A stretch of 64,000 nt of DNA from Ypsolopha sequella. Taxonomy: Eukaryota > Arthropoda > Insecta > Lepidoptera > Ypsolophidae. The notes below the pieces were generated by a model. The model did not search any database. It worked only from the letters and a program-made list of their open reading frames with translations, and was not told the DNA's origin. This document shows positions 31,999 through 42,264 of the stretch, piece by piece; the first letter of the stretch is position 1; every line of letters begins with the position of its first letter. The position numbers and the translations under genes are program-made. The stretch covers positions 21,770,396-21,834,395 of the forward strand of contig OW204005.1 of NCBI GenBank assembly GCA_934047225.1, in the 5' to 3' direction.

Positions 31999-33203
31999 TT
32001 AATGCCACAGCCGAAGCCACAGCGCTGGTATTCTGCTGGATTCTACTAAATTGTATTTTTTAGATCATTTTTGTTACGGGGTCTTTCTCCAAAGACCAAA
32101 GTAGTTAGCAAAGTAGTTTTGGGTCTTAGGATCAAAGTGTTTGCGCTGGGCCTGGTTACTTCTCTCCTTTCCTGTCTGTACCTTCCCCTTTACACCAATC
32201 TCATATTTTACCCCAAAGTTAATGGTACTACATACTAAACAGGGTTCCCATTCCTGCGAACCCTAAAATCTGCAGCCACCTCCTAAACCGGAAAACGGAG
32301 ATCACATAAGTACCAGGCAAGCAGCGGCCCGGTGTAATAAACGTTATGTGAGCGAACGTTATCTACGGAACCAAGTGAATTGCGATCACAGTAGAACCCT
32401 TTTAGAGTCGTGCTAATTCTATTATCGCAGTTACCGCCCCGGGACTTTAGGCATCGATTTTATCGATAAAAGTGATGCGAGGTTTTATCGATAAGGCTAC
32501 TATCCAATCTACTCGTATTTTGTCGAGGACTTTTCATTTAATTTTGGCATAATTTTCAGTTTTATAAAATCGTGTAGCTGAATATAACTGAGGCCAAACC
32601 CGGAAGTCTATCTCCGTCCGTAGCTATCTACCACAAAAATAAACATTTCATTCATGAAATACACAGAAAAGAAACCGTACCCGTATTTTTTTTCACATAT
32701 CGCCTTAAGGGGCTGCAATATGCTAAAATTCAGTCCTGCTCTAACGCGTTTGTTTTTTTTACTCATCCTTCTCTAATCAGATGCCGTGCACGCAAAACTT
32801 CAGTTATCTTGAAATTGTGGCTCCATTAGGACATACTTTCTAACCATAATTTCTTTATGTAATAAAGATGATTTTTTTCCATTTAGTATCTGGGTGTGTT
32901 AGTTTCGTTTGAATCGGTTTTGTAACATGAAAACTGAATCGCTTTTTTCGTGAAATTCATAATTTTTTAAAAGTTATATAATTAATAGAAGATTGAAACT
33001 ATGTTTATTTATAAAGTGTAATTAATAATTGCCTTGAGTCACAAAACACGCCATATTTTTTTCAAATTTTTACCGTCTACATTTACGGAACTGAATCCAA
33101 TAAAAAACTGATGTTTAGCATTGTGCCCCCCTTAAGTGAAGTGATCGCTCGATCTCGGCATACCACCCCCCCGTTCCAAATTGACACCTTTGTCGATTTC
33201 ATA
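31999..33203. other. Unassigned stretch with small MITE fragment
   Basis: Bases 32640-32707 (ATTCATGAAATACACAGAAA, then CCCGTATTTTTTTTCACATA, then TCGCCTTAAG) are a minus-strand end of the TTAA family seen at 46473-46888. Bases 32455-32495 contain two TTTTATCGATAA words, similar to the DREF site TATCGATA, with no gene nearby to regulate. The remainder is unrecognised. Confidence 0.35.
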
Positions 33204-33475
33204 TACAAGGTGAAATTTAATCAACCGTCTGAACTCATACTGGAGACTCGGTTAGTGATCAGGAACAAGGTTCAATGATCCTTTTTTTAGAAATCATAAA
33301 TATAAGTTTTTTGCTCCCATTTACACTGGACTAATTCAAAAACAAATCCTAGTGCAGGCACTACAGGAGCAAAAAAATTTTTTTTTCGAATTTCACCTGA
33401 TCGGTCATTAAACATTGTTCCTGATTACTAACCGAGTCTCCAGTATGAATACGGCCGGTTGATTAAATTTCACCT
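33204..33475. mobile_element. TACAAGGTGAAATTTAATC foldback MITE
   Basis: Left arm TACAAGGTGAAATTTAATCA, CATACTGGAGACTCGGTTAG, GAACAAGGTTCAATGATC; right arm is its complement ending GATTAAATTTCACCT. The centre holds a second hairpin (TTTTTTGCTCCCATTTACAC / GGAGCAAAAAAA). Parent family of the decayed foldback found inside the LINE 3' UTR. Confidence 0.7.
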
Positions 33476-33680
33476 AAACCTATTCATGTACCGACCTCGC
33501 GGAATAAGGCAGCACTACAGACTAATCATTCACACTACAGAATAAAAATAAAATAAAAAATAAAAATTAAATTCCATATACCTGGTTGCTGTCGCTCAAA
33601 GTACAAGCACAAAATAACCACTAACAAAAGGTTCACTCCGCATAACTAGCGAAAACAGACGCACGCACACAAAGACGCGT

Positions 33681-33826
33681 ACAGTGCTCCCAAAGTGATA
33701 ATGCGCATACAAATCTTCGCCACTGTTCGGCAAAGTTCGTATTTCCTTACACTTACACAATGAATACGGTCACGTGGTACGTCCGGTCGCTCGGCTATAT
33801 GCGCATCATTACTTTGGGAGTACTGT
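33681..33826. mobile_element. 145-bp foldback MITE (CTCCCAAAGTGATAATGCGC)
   Basis: The left arm GCTCCCAAAGTGATAATGCG pairs with CGCATCATTACTTTGGGAGT at the right. The centre (TCTTCGCCACTGTTCGGCAA, then GAATACGGTCACGTGGTACG) is shared with 51953-52097. Confidence 0.7.
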
Positions 33827-33891
33827 ACGTACGACGATCTCGGTCGAAGTCGGTCGAATGCCAATACGAAATTCTGCCGAGATCATCATAA

Positions 33892-34245
33892 TTAATGAAT
33901 GAATGAATGAATGAATAAACACTTTATTGCACACAAATAAGAAGACAAGATACACACAAAGAACAGGCAAGGGCGGACTTATTCCTAAAATAAATTTCTT
34001 CCAGTCAACCTTGGGAAAACATAAAAAAAATTTTATCTTGAAAATTTAACTTAATCAGTGCATAACAATATGTAAAAGTTATTTTAAACCTATAACATAA
34101 ACATAAAAATATACTACATACAAATACATGCATAAATACACAGATACATATATACAGACAAACAGTAGCTTAGTCAGTAAGTCATTCAGAGAGATGAGAG
34201 GTAAAATTTTTTCAAGTTGTATCTAAAAGAGGACACAGAAGGAAG
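33892..34245 (-). mobile_element. LINE 3' UTR with TTCA tail
   Basis: On the minus strand it ends TGTGTGCAATAAAGTGTTTA then TTCATTCATTCATTCATTAA, that is AATAAA next to a 4-bp tandem tail. Upstream (GCCCTTGCCTGTTCTTTGTG) is UTR-like. Typical of insect jockey/CR1 elements, clade not certain. Confidence 0.6.
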
Positions 34246-34391
34246 ATCTGTATACGTACGAATACGTACGCGTCTATGCATGTGTGCGTCTGTTTTCGCA
34301 CGTTCTATAAAGTCGGCCTTCTGGTAGTATCTATTTTGTGATACAAGTAATACCGTATAACGGTGAGGCGCCTCGAAAGGAAAGAAATTAA

Positions 34392-34806
34392 GGCGATATA
34401 TAAAAGTTTTAGCGTCCCTGTTACTCCATATGCGAAAAAATCCTCAGTGCGAGAGTGACGGATTCGTGGAAAACCAGCAAAAAGTCGGTATTTTATTAAT
34501 ATAAAACGTACTAAAGTTGCTATCAAAATTTCGTTTAACCGTCTTAGATACTGTTAAAACCCATCTAATAAAATATAATTGCAGTCCATATTTCATTCCA
34601 AATTGTCAAACCAGAAGAATTGGTGTCGAAAAAGACCTCATTTCAATAAATATTTGTATCGAGCCGAATTTCTTCAATCGCGTTTCTGTTTTACAAATCC
34701 CTACAAAAAGATTCCAAAAGTAATATACTATTTTATCAAAATAATACACTATTTACTGAAGTAGATATGCAAGTTCTAAACGTGTCAATTTTTTCTCCGT
34801 AGCGCC
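34392..34806 (+). mobile_element. TTAA/GGCG MITE
   Basis: Flanked by TTAA at 34388-34391 and 34807-34810; begins GGCGATATATAAAAGTTTTA and ends CTCCGTAGCGCC. Shares all internal blocks with 31575-31998 and differs mainly by a short deletion around GTTTAACCGTCTTAG. Confidence 0.8.
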
Positions 34807-34984
34807 TTAAGTTGATAGCTTGACAGCTGTCCCTCTAGTGTCAAGGCAAAGGTATCACAGCCCTTAGAATAAGGATTACTTCAAGTCACAGCCAACAGGC
34901 TAATAGCATAAATAGTAAAAAAAAAAAAAAACCTTTGATTTATTCGAGTTTAGGTTCGTGTTACAGAGGACTTCCTTTTATAAC

Positions 34985-35165
34985 CCTGGAGTTGGTATCG
35001 GCGGTACACTTTGTGCCCGAAGTACGGCGCCCATTACGTTTGGGACGTAATAATCGTCGGTGAAAAACGGGTGTACCAAGTGTGGTCTGTGACTTGTATG
35101 TCACAGTTCACGCTTGGGTACACTTCTGACACCTCCTCGGGGATTGATGTCGTGACGATGCGTAC
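34985..35165 (+). mobile_element. tRNA-derived SINE, body and distal part
   Basis: TTTGTGCCCGAAGTACGGCG, CGTAATAATCGTCGGTGAAA, AACGGGTGTACCAAGTGTGG, CTGTGACTTGTATGTCACAG and CTGACACCTCCTCGGGGATT follow the order of the SINE at 57661-57925. The tRNA-like head is absent, and the 3' end runs directly into a TTAA-family fragment at 35167. Confidence 0.7.
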
Positions 35166-35166
35166 T

Positions 35167-35400
35167 GGCGATATGCGAAAAAAATACGGGTGTTTCTTTT
35201 CTGTGTATTTCATGAAATTCATGGAAAATTATAATCAGTTTCTGGTATATGTATTTTGACTATATAATCTAGGGTTTTGAAATTGGAAAACATGTTTGGA
35301 TAAATTTTCCTCGATAGAAATAATTGTTGAAATGAGGTCTTCAAACACACTTTTTCTCCTCGTTTGACGTATAGGAACCATATTTTTTTCGCATATCGCC
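35167..35400. mobile_element. Deleted TTAA/GGCG MITE, same end on both sides
   Basis: Left GGCGATATGCGAAAAAAATA and right (minus strand) GGCGATATGCGAAAAAAATA are identical, so the element has the same end twice. The interior (GTGTTTCTTTTCTGTGTATT, AACATGTTTGGATAAATTTT, AATTGTTGAAATGAGGTCTT) matches 46473-46690. TTAA is lost on the left; the right shows TTGA. Confidence 0.65.
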
Positions 35401-35838
35401 TTGAATTGCAGTAGATCTACTGTAATTACAGTGTGTCTGGCAACACTGGTTTGTTGGGTCTTGTTTACACCGCAGAGATGTCTCTCTAATCAAACTCCTA
35501 ATACAGCATGATACCCTGGTCATTCAACTAAAATAAAATCTATGTATTGCTCAGATTTGAACATCATTTTGTTCAATATTGTTCAATAGTATTTTGTCGG
35601 TGTCCATAATTTTCATGATTTTAATGGTTGATATAAGTTTTGCTTAGGTTTGCGGAATTCCAAAGTACTTTCACAATCAGTATTGTTTATGTCCGGTGAA
35701 CAATAAATATAAATTCGACACCGTTCGCATGATCATGATTGTTTATTTTATGACTTTACCTCCGCTCTGAGCGTTTCAGTATTTTCAGAGGGGTTTTCCT
35801 TTCTGATCCGAACTCTACTTAGGTGACGGATACATTAA
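35401..35838. other. Unassigned non-coding stretch
   Basis: No gene or element recognised. Confidence 0.2.
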
Positions 35839-35933
35839 TTGTATGCATGTATGTATGTAAATTATTTATTGCACAGAAATATATATGTATATTGCACAAA
35901 CCGAACTTAATGCTAATTAGCATTCTCTACCAG
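35839..35933 (-). repeat. LINE-type 3' tail
   Basis: On the minus strand, GTGCAATAAATAATTTACAT leads into CATACATACATGC, an AATAAA plus 4-bp tail, truncated to about 90 bp. Confidence 0.4.
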
Positions 35934-35937
35934 TTAA

Positions 35938-36606
35938 CGGGACACCTGACGCTAGAACATCAACAACACCAGGTTTTCAGGGGTTCATTTTAAGAAACTA
36001 GGTCTCTCCTCATATTGAAGAAAATATATTTGATTTATCGATCTTTTATCTAGGTATTCCACCTGTAAACAATGTTTTAAGATTTATACTTTTGTCATAC
36101 ATACATAATCATGGCATACCCTAGCAACTTTTTTTATTACCCGTCTAGCACAATAAATCTAATGGCAAATACCTTATTTGCTATTCATAGAGGCGATTAT
36201 ATGTTGGGTCTTTGGCCTCTTGTTCTTGGACGCGTAATACTAGTGATCACACAGCGAAACAACAAATTGGTGTGTTTTTAGCTAATACTGAAATATTTTG
36301 TAGGGAAAAAAGTATTGGATTTAGGTAACATCCCTTTATATTTTTATTGCCTATTTTATAAAAAAAAATTAAGTTGATCTCTTTACCGCGTTTTTGAAAC
36401 AAACGTTTGAAAACCAAAGAAAAGTGGGTGGAAAACATTTTTTTTTTGACAAAAGTATAAATCTTAAAACATAGTTTATAGGTGGAACCCCTAGATAAAA
36501 GATCGATAAATCAAATATATTTTCTTCAATATGAGGAGAGACCTAGTTTCTTCCAATGAACCCTTGAATACCTGGTGTTGTTGATGTTCTAGCGTCAGGT
36601 GTCCCT
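35938..36606. mobile_element. TTAA-flanked foldback with terminal repeats of about 165 bp
   Basis: TTAA lies at 35934-35937 and 36607-36610. The terminal repeats start CGGGACACCTGACGCTAG and AGGGACACCTGACGCTAG (minus strand) and pair for about 165 bp, through CTCTCCTCATATTGAAGAAA, ATCGATCTTTTATCTAGG and AAGATTTATACTTTTGTC. The central 340 bp is AT-rich. A 63-codon frame inside has no domain. Confidence 0.75.
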
Positions 36607-36610
36607 TTAA

Positions 36611-36911
36611 ATTACACAAACGCGACCCTCATGTTACAATAATATTGTAATAATTTTCGTACTTATTCTAAAAACCAGGGCAGGATTCCATACAACAAAT
36701 GAGATGCACCCTGTTTACAGATGGACCACGGATGCGATGGTCATATTTGTGACGATCAGTGGCCAGTCAGTTAACTGACCGAGGCGGTATTCGATTTACA
36801 TCAAATTTTATTTTACTGTTTATCTATCTTTTCAAGCGCGAAATAATTGCCCAAAAAATAACTCCAATAAAAAAAAATCAAATGATCTGTGATATGTCAT
36901 GGTTTATATTA
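36611..36911. other. Unassigned non-coding stretch
   Basis: Short unrecognised segment; it contains an AATATTGTAATAATT word but no other feature. Confidence 0.2.
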
Positions 36912-37184
36912 TACAAGGTGTAACAGAAAGGTGTAACCATATTTGAAGAGCTTATTCAGTCAATGGTATAGAACAACTTTTACTATGGTGCCAAACCAGA
37001 AATCTCAAAAAAAAATCTGCCTTTCCATACATTTCGGCCGAGCGGCATTGCATTTTTTTATGAAACAGTAACATTATTTTTCGAGATACAGGGTTTGTTC
37101 CATAGTAAAAGTTGTTCTATACCATTGACTGAATAAGCTCTTCGAAGCTTCAAATATGGTTACACCTTTCTGTTACACGTTGTA
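36912..37184. mobile_element. TACAACGTGTAACAG foldback MITE, copy 1
   Basis: The ends pair as GTGTAACAGAAAGGTGTAAC and its complement; the arms run through CTTATTCAGTCAATGGTATA and GAACAACTTTTACTATGG. The loop contains CATACATTTCGGCCGAGCGG. The left end reads TACAAGGTG and the right TACAACGTG. Same family at 44072, 52524 and 61550. Confidence 0.8.
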
Positions 37185-37189
37185 GAAAA

Positions 37190-37935
37190 GAAGAAAAGCG
37201 GGGATTCCTACGCGCAGTTTTTTTTAATTTTATTAATTATTTGCCTTGATAGATGCCACATTGACACGTGTTCTGTGAAAATTTCAGCTAGCTACCTATA
37301 ACATCTAGGGTTGCCAGATGGGAAAACCAAAATATCTAAAAAAATACAAAAAGTCGGGATTTTGGAATTATGGTCAGGTCAAATCAATATTACGAATTAA
37401 AAAATAATTTTTTGTGGTTAAAATTAAAGTAATTACAACAAAATACTTTTTGCCCGCCGACCGTTGTTATTTGTTATTTGTCGGGACAATTTGTATTCTG
37501 TCAGGACTCTGGACATCATATGAAATGTAGGTGTCGTGGCCATATCGTAGAATTGACCATTTCATGATCTTGTTGACCATATCGTATTTCTATTAAAACT
37601 AGGAGGGTCGCCTCGCTCTGCTCCGCTTCGCTCGGCTCTCCAAATGTACTTACATGTAAACCTAACACGCTCCTCCTTGCTCCGCTTCGCTTCGCTCGTC
37701 GTCGCACCTATTTTTTAGTTTTGGTGAAAGCTTTTTGATTTCATACTTTACGATCTGCCCAACCAGATCATGAAATGGTCAATTCTACGATATGGTCACG
37801 ACATAGGGACAATCCCGACAAATCCCGACCATCTGGCAACCCTAATAACATCTGAAGCTGTGGACCCTGTGACATTCGGAAAGACAGACGGATGGATGGG
37901 CAGACAACGGAGGCTTAGTAATACGATCCCGTTTG
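37190..37935 (-). mobile_element. RTE LINE 3' end interrupted by hAT element
   Basis: Minus strand: decayed GGTTCCGTATCCAAAGGGTG, then CAACGGGATCGTATT-like text and CCGTCTGTCTTTCCG at 37870-37930, then TAGCTAGCTGAAATTTTCAC after the insertion. The outer parts join seamlessly when 37306-37844 and one target copy are removed. Confidence 0.7.
37306..37844. mobile_element. hAT non-autonomous element with 8-bp TSD
   Basis: Terminal repeats are TAGGGTTGCCAGATGG and CCATCTGGCAACCCTA, perfectly complementary. The 8-bp target ATAACATC is duplicated exactly (37298-37305 and 37845-37852). An inner palindrome (TCGTAGAATTGACCATTTCA / TGAAATGGTCAATTCTACGA) makes most of the 539 bp self-complementary. No transposase coding. 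Confidence 0.85.
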
Positions 37936-38384
37936 GCACCCTTTGGATACGGAACCAAGATATCTACGTTTATCTACGTTACAATTTCTACGTATAGTTA
38001 CAGAAAATTCGTTTTCAATACAAAAGATGTCGTAAACAGTAACGTTAAGGAAAGGAACCCGTCTCGAAATTGGAATCGAAATACCTTTGATCTACCGTCC
38101 ATTATAGCTCTCTGGTACCTGATTATAAGGTCGTGTGTACCATGCTTAATATTACACGCTTGCTAAGTAATACAGCTTTAAGTTTGCGCTCCTGTTAACG
38201 CACTTACAACCTTATTGAAACGGTTTAGGAGTGATTTCTGGTGTACAGGGTAACTGGCAGGACTTGTCTACATTGTTAACGCGCCGCCACGCCGTGTCAA
38301 ATGATTGAAGTGATGTTTTAGAAGCGTTATGTAGGTAGCTTCTGTTAATTTGTATTATTTTGTATATAATGGTGACATTAATTT
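37936..38384. other. Unassigned non-coding stretch
   Basis: No gene supported. The right part may be decayed upstream sequence of the RTE fragment that follows. Confidence 0.25.
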
Positions 38385-38675
38385 ATGCGAAAAATCCGAA
38401 ACGAAGATATCCGTCAGAGATCGAAGGTGACCGACATAGCCTGCCCAATCAGTAAGTTGAAGTGGCAGTGGACTGTCTATATTTGTCGCCGACGTGATAA
38501 CCGTTGGGGCCGTAAGCCATTGGAATGTAGACCACGTACAGTAAAGCGCAGCGTAGGCCGCCCTCGTGCCCGCTGGACTGACGATCTGAAGGACGTTGCG
38601 GGTGGCGGCTGGATGAGGATGACTGAGGACCGCCAAGAGTGGCGTAATATGAGGGAGGCCTATGTCCAGCAGTAG
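38385..38675 (+). pseudogene. RTE endonuclease-reverse transcriptase, C-terminal fragment
   Basis: An uninterrupted 96-codon frame encodes the end of an RTE-type protein: KVTDIACPISKLKWQWTVYI, RRRDNRWGRKPLECRPR, SVGRPRARWTDDLKDVAGGG, EWRNMREAYVQQ and a stop. The LKWxWxGHIARRxDxRW, GRPxxRWxDDL and EAYVQQ blocks are characteristic of lepidopteran RTE endonuclease-reverse transcriptases. Polymerase and endonuclease domains are absent upstream, and the GH before IAR is replaced by VY, so this is a 5'-truncated remnant despite the open frame. A minus-strand relative is at 44590-44875. Confidence 0.8.
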
Positions 38676-38880
38676 ACGAAGACGGGCTGATGGATGGATG
38701 AATGGATTAATTTATGCAGCCAAATCCATGCTAGAGGCTTGGTAAGTGATCAGTAAAACGGATCGATAACACTTTTTGCTAATTTCCCTAAATCAAGTGT
38801 TGACTTCCCATAGTAATTCGCATTAACATTGAACCTTGGCAGCCAATAGCTTATTGTAAATTGTATGTAAATTATGTTAA

Positions 38881-39295
38881 GGTGTGTTAATTCGAAAACC
38901 ATTTCGAGATTTAGGTTTAATAAGCCGTATTTTAGAACTTGTGGTCTAAAAAACCTTATGATGACGGATATTTTTACGAAAAAGCTGCCTTCGTGTGACG
39001 TCACTTGAGAAATGGCTGTTTAGAAATGTGTCCTTTGCTATCAAGATAAATTTATAATAATTTGCTTCCGACTAATTTGACAGCTGGATGACAGATGAGT
39101 AGACAGACAGAGACATACCTCTTTTTTATAAGCAATCACACATCACAATCAGTGTAATGTCTAAAATTCTCAAGTGACGTCATATCGGACAATTCTTTAA
39201 AAAATCATAAAAAAATAATAGTTAATTTTTATACCAAAATAAACTGTCTTAAATTAAAATGACGTAAATTCTCTGAAAAAAAAAACTTTTAAAAA
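38881..39295 (+). mobile_element. TTAA-flanked element E, copy 3
   Basis: TTAA at 38877-38880 and 39296-39299. Starts GGTGTGTTAATTCGAAAACC; shares TTGAGAAATGGCTGTTTAGA, GATGACAGATGAGTAGACAG and TCAAGTGACGTCATATCGGA with the other copies. Confidence 0.7.
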
Positions 39296-39354
39296 TTAAG
39301 CTATGTGAATTGACTCTGAGCTCGGCTTGCATTTACAGGGAAAATATTTAAATT

Positions 39355-39460
39355 ATATTTAAATTTTCATTTCATTTTCATGACCTTGATATTGAGCACT
39401 TACTAGGAGTCTTCTGGGTAAATTTGGCTACATACATTAATTTCACCTTGTATAGAACCA
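39355..39460. mobile_element. Decayed arm of a TACAAGGTG foldback
   Basis: ATTGAGCACTTACTAGGAGT, then CTTCTGGGTAAATTTGGCTA and ATTTCACCTTGTATA match the right arm of the TACAAGGTG group. Confidence 0.4.
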
Positions 39461-39530
39461 AATATAATTCCAAGAATTGGGGAGATGACAGGGTAAACAA
39501 AATATTATTCTATTTACTACATCATTTAGA

Positions 39531-39755
39531 TTATCAAAAAATATTGGACTTGAATTTTTTCTGTTGTCAATCAAACAAAAAATTACACAGATAAAGCGCG
39601 TCAAAGTGTGGAAGTGGGGGCTGGTGACGTCACGCCTAGGTAAAAAGTGTACTTAGGCGTGAAGTCACGCGGAACTTTAGCGGGCTATATCTTTATAATT
39701 TTTTGTTTAATTGACAAAAGAAAAAAAATGTGTCCAATATTTACTGATAATATAA
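39531..39755. repeat. Foldback repeat around GGTGACGTCACGCCTAGG
   Basis: AAATATTGGACTTGAATTTT at the left pairs roughly with the region AAAATGTGTCCAATATTTAC at the right. TGTCAATCAAACAAAAAATT pairs with AATTTTTTGTTTAATTGACA; GTGACGTCACGCCTA pairs with TAGGCGTGAAGTCAC. Arms are about 60 bp plus inner stem. Confidence 0.65.
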
Positions 39756-39837
39756 CTAATTAGAATTTTTTAGTCATCATGCCTATTCCCACGAACTCCG
39801 GATTAAAGCCGTCGCAAATTATAACGCCCCGGCACCG

Positions 39838-40044
39838 GACTACCTCAAAGTATGCATTGAAATGTGAGCTTTAAATCGTGTTGCGTACGTGACATTTTCT
39901 AAGTATATGACTCGTGGGGCACACGCCGCCGTGTTGGCGCCGACGACCGACGGCCTGCCGTCCACTTGCCGTCAATGAATACAAAATTGTCACGTCCTCC
40001 ACACCATTTAAAGCTCACATTTCAATGCGTACCTTGAGGTGGTC
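39838..40044. repeat. Foldback repeat in GC-rich region
   Basis: GACTACCTCAAAGTATGCAT then TGAAATGTGAGCTTTAAAT pairs with ATTTAAAGCTCACATTTCA then ATGCGTACCTTGAGGTGGTC; arms about 39 bp. The GC-rich loop creates a frame of 115 codons that runs through the repeat and has no domain. Confidence 0.65.
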
Positions 40045-40082
40045 TGGTGCTGATCCTGTATGTGCGACGACCATTACCCCTC

Positions 40083-40422
40083 GGCCACAGCTTCAGGCTT
40101 CGAGAGGCGCGCTAAGCGGTTTTTCTTGCGACGGCGCCGGCGGAGAGAACAAATGTATGAAGTTGTATAGAGGCGGCCATGGGTCGCCGCTCGCGCGTCT
40201 TGTCCGGCTTCGAATGATTTGTGCTATCGGGACGGCGGTATGTGGGGAGGCGGGCGGTTGAAACAGTGATCGGGCGCACAGGACTACCCTAGTGTCGAGC
40301 GCTTTGAGCGAGCGAGCGCGCTATACATCCGATGCGGTGGAAAGCGCCGACAGGTGTCATGGCAGGGCAAAGCCAGTCGCAAAAACCGCCTGGAAGCACA
40401 GCCAGAAGCCTGAAGCTGTGGC
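40083..40422. repeat. Foldback repeat, GC-rich
   Basis: CGGCCACAGCTTCAGGCTTC at 40083 pairs with GAAGCCTGAAGCTGTGGCCG ending at 40422; GCGGTTTTTCTTGCGAC pairs with GTCGCAAAAACCGC at 40377. The right arm has 20 extra bases (GGAAGCACAGCCA), so arms differ by indel. Confidence 0.6.
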
Positions 40423-40428
40423 CGTGGC

Positions 40429-40950
40429 GTTAGAGCGCGTTTAGTAGTAGACATATTGCAATATTTAAAATATAGGTAATCCAAACAAATGGTTTGTTTG
40501 TGGTTAATGAACAAAAAAAAAAGTCTCAACAATGTTTATCAAAATAATCAACTTGTCACTCCTTAATATTGCATTTTCCAAGGTTTCACACTGTTACAGG
40601 GTGTTATTAAACCTTCCGCCTAAACAAATACCTCTTCCTTACGCAATACAAAATTTATACAATAGACGCGATCGTCATTCATTCATTACTGAATTAGAAC
40701 GCACGCGATAAGTGTCGATGTTGACGCCACATCGCCGGGGGGGGAGACATTAGGGGGGACTAAGGGGGCGCTGGGGGGCGGCAAACGCGCCAGTTGCCAC
40801 CTCATTGACGCTTATGCTCTCCTAATCTCTGTAGTGAGTGAGTCTCGCTCCGTATTCTGTTCAGTTATGAGGAAAATATATGGGGCGCTTTATTGATGTG
40901 CAATTTGCTTTGGTTACGTTTTACGTTTACCTATTGGCGGACACGAATTA
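40429..40950. other. Unassigned stretch with G-rich patch
   Basis: Bases 40734-40790 contain G-runs (CGGGGGGGGAGACATTAGGG, then GGGACTAAGGGGGCGCTGGG) that could form a G-quadruplex in principle. No gene or repeat copy seen. Confidence 0.3.
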
Positions 40951-41040
40951 TCTGTTGTCTTGTATTTTCTTATCCCTTAGTTAAAGTAGTTTGTATAGTA
41001 TATTTAGGATGAAACTGATTTGTTAAAAAATATATGTTAT

Positions 41041-41306
41041 ACAAGGTGACTTTTTGATCATCGTTAAAAATTCATACTGGAGGCTTGATAAGTGACCAGT
41101 ATCTTGGATCAATAACAATTTTTGTGAAATTCCTAAAATGAAATTTCGGCTTCCCATAGAAATTCACTTCCAGTCCCGAGTGAATCACTAAGAGGAGTCG
41201 AAATTTAATTTTACGAATTTTACTAAAATTGTTATTGATCCATGATACTGATCACTTACCAAGCCGTCAGTATGAATTTGGACGATGATCAAAAAGTCAC
41301 CTTGTA
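41041..41306. mobile_element. TACAAGGTG foldback MITE inside LINE
   Basis: Both ends ACAAGGTGACTTTTTGATCA / complement; CATACTGGAGGCTTGATAAG pairs with CTTACCAAGCCGTCAGTATG. It interrupts the LINE UTR between TATATGTTAT and TATTCTAAAA. Confidence 0.8.
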
Positions 41307-41644
41307 TATTCTAAAAAAAAAACATGATCTTGCTAAGTTTCTTGCCCTTCTTAGCAAGACTGTTCTAATGTATAAATATATTTAACCTATTAGTATGTAG
41401 TATATAGGATGGGATTTGGTCGGCCGCCTGGATTCGTGCTGGGGGCTCCGGTTGCTCGGTTGGTGATCATTGAACCTTGTTCCTGGTCCCTGGCCGGGTC
41501 TCCGGTATGGGTTCGGGCGGTTGATTGGATTTCACCTTGTATATAGATTTTACCTATCATTTTAATCGTAAATATATTGCTACATAAATTAAATAAACCT
41601 TTAATTTAGTTCATGTACATTTATTATATATACTTTTATAATAT

Positions 41645-42030
41645 TTTTCAATGCATGTGCTCGTAAAGGCCCACTTTTTATGCATCAAAACCGAACAGAA
41701 AGTCGATTATTTTGCCCTAGGGCTTTATTATTATTATTTTTTTAAATTTGTTTCCAATGGTTGGCTAACCTGCAGCTTTTCCTGTGTACCATAGATGTTA
41801 TACTTTTTTTTCCACTGTTTAACGGCTCTGGATACAATCCTTTTGAGCCAGTCATAATTTAAAGTTCACAAGATTATATTTGTTTTCATTTCCTCACACT
41901 ATGCATTGAAAAATGTAGTATGATACACGGGCGTAAAAGCAATAAATTACTCGGTTACGTTTAAAACACTCGCTACGCTCGTGTTTTAAATCGTCCTCGT
42001 AATTTATTCCTTTGCGCCCTTGTAGCATAA
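41645..42030 (+). mobile_element. Element D, copy 2, inside LINE
   Basis: TTTTTCAATGCATGTGCTCG through CGTAATTTATTCCTTTGCGC, more than 90 percent like 12370-12777 by eye, interrupting the LINE after CTTTTATAATA. Confidence 0.75.
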
Positions 42031-42264
42031 ACATAAACATATTTAAATAATAGCATAAACATAATAATAATAATAGCAATAGCATAAACATATAATAATA
42101 ATAGCATAAACATATTTATATATATTATAATAATTTGACTCGTAAAAAGTATATTATGTATACCTACTTTACAAAATACACTATTTGATTTTCAATTTGA
42201 CACAGCCAAATTCATACTGGAGCCTCGGTAAGCAGTCAGGGCCAAGGTTCATAAAATGTAGGTT

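Larger units (their letters stand above)
40951..42200 (+). mobile_element. Jockey/CR1-like LINE 3' UTR with two nested insertions
   Basis: LINE segments at 40951-41040, 41307-41644 and 42105-42200 correspond in order to 1725-2253. They include AGCAAGACTGTTCTAATG, GGATGGGATTTGGTCGGCCG and the TTTGATTTTCAATTTGA tail. A TACAAGGTG MITE (41041-41306) and element D (41645-42030) are inserted, followed by an ATAATAATAGCATAAACAT tandem stretch. The order of events is LINE first, then both insertions. Confidence 0.75.

Noticed and set aside
32455..32495. Paired ATCGAT words as a DREF-type promoter
   Set aside because: No gene start or coding sequence is near; AT-rich DNA gives such words by chance.
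38385..38675. Intact 96-codon frame as a host protein
   Set aside because: The WTDDL...EAYVQQ ending is that of RTE endonuclease-reverse transcriptases; a second copy lies at 44590-44875.
39914..40261. 115-codon frame in GC-rich DNA as a gene
   Set aside because: It runs through one arm of one foldback and one arm of another; no domain or splice support.
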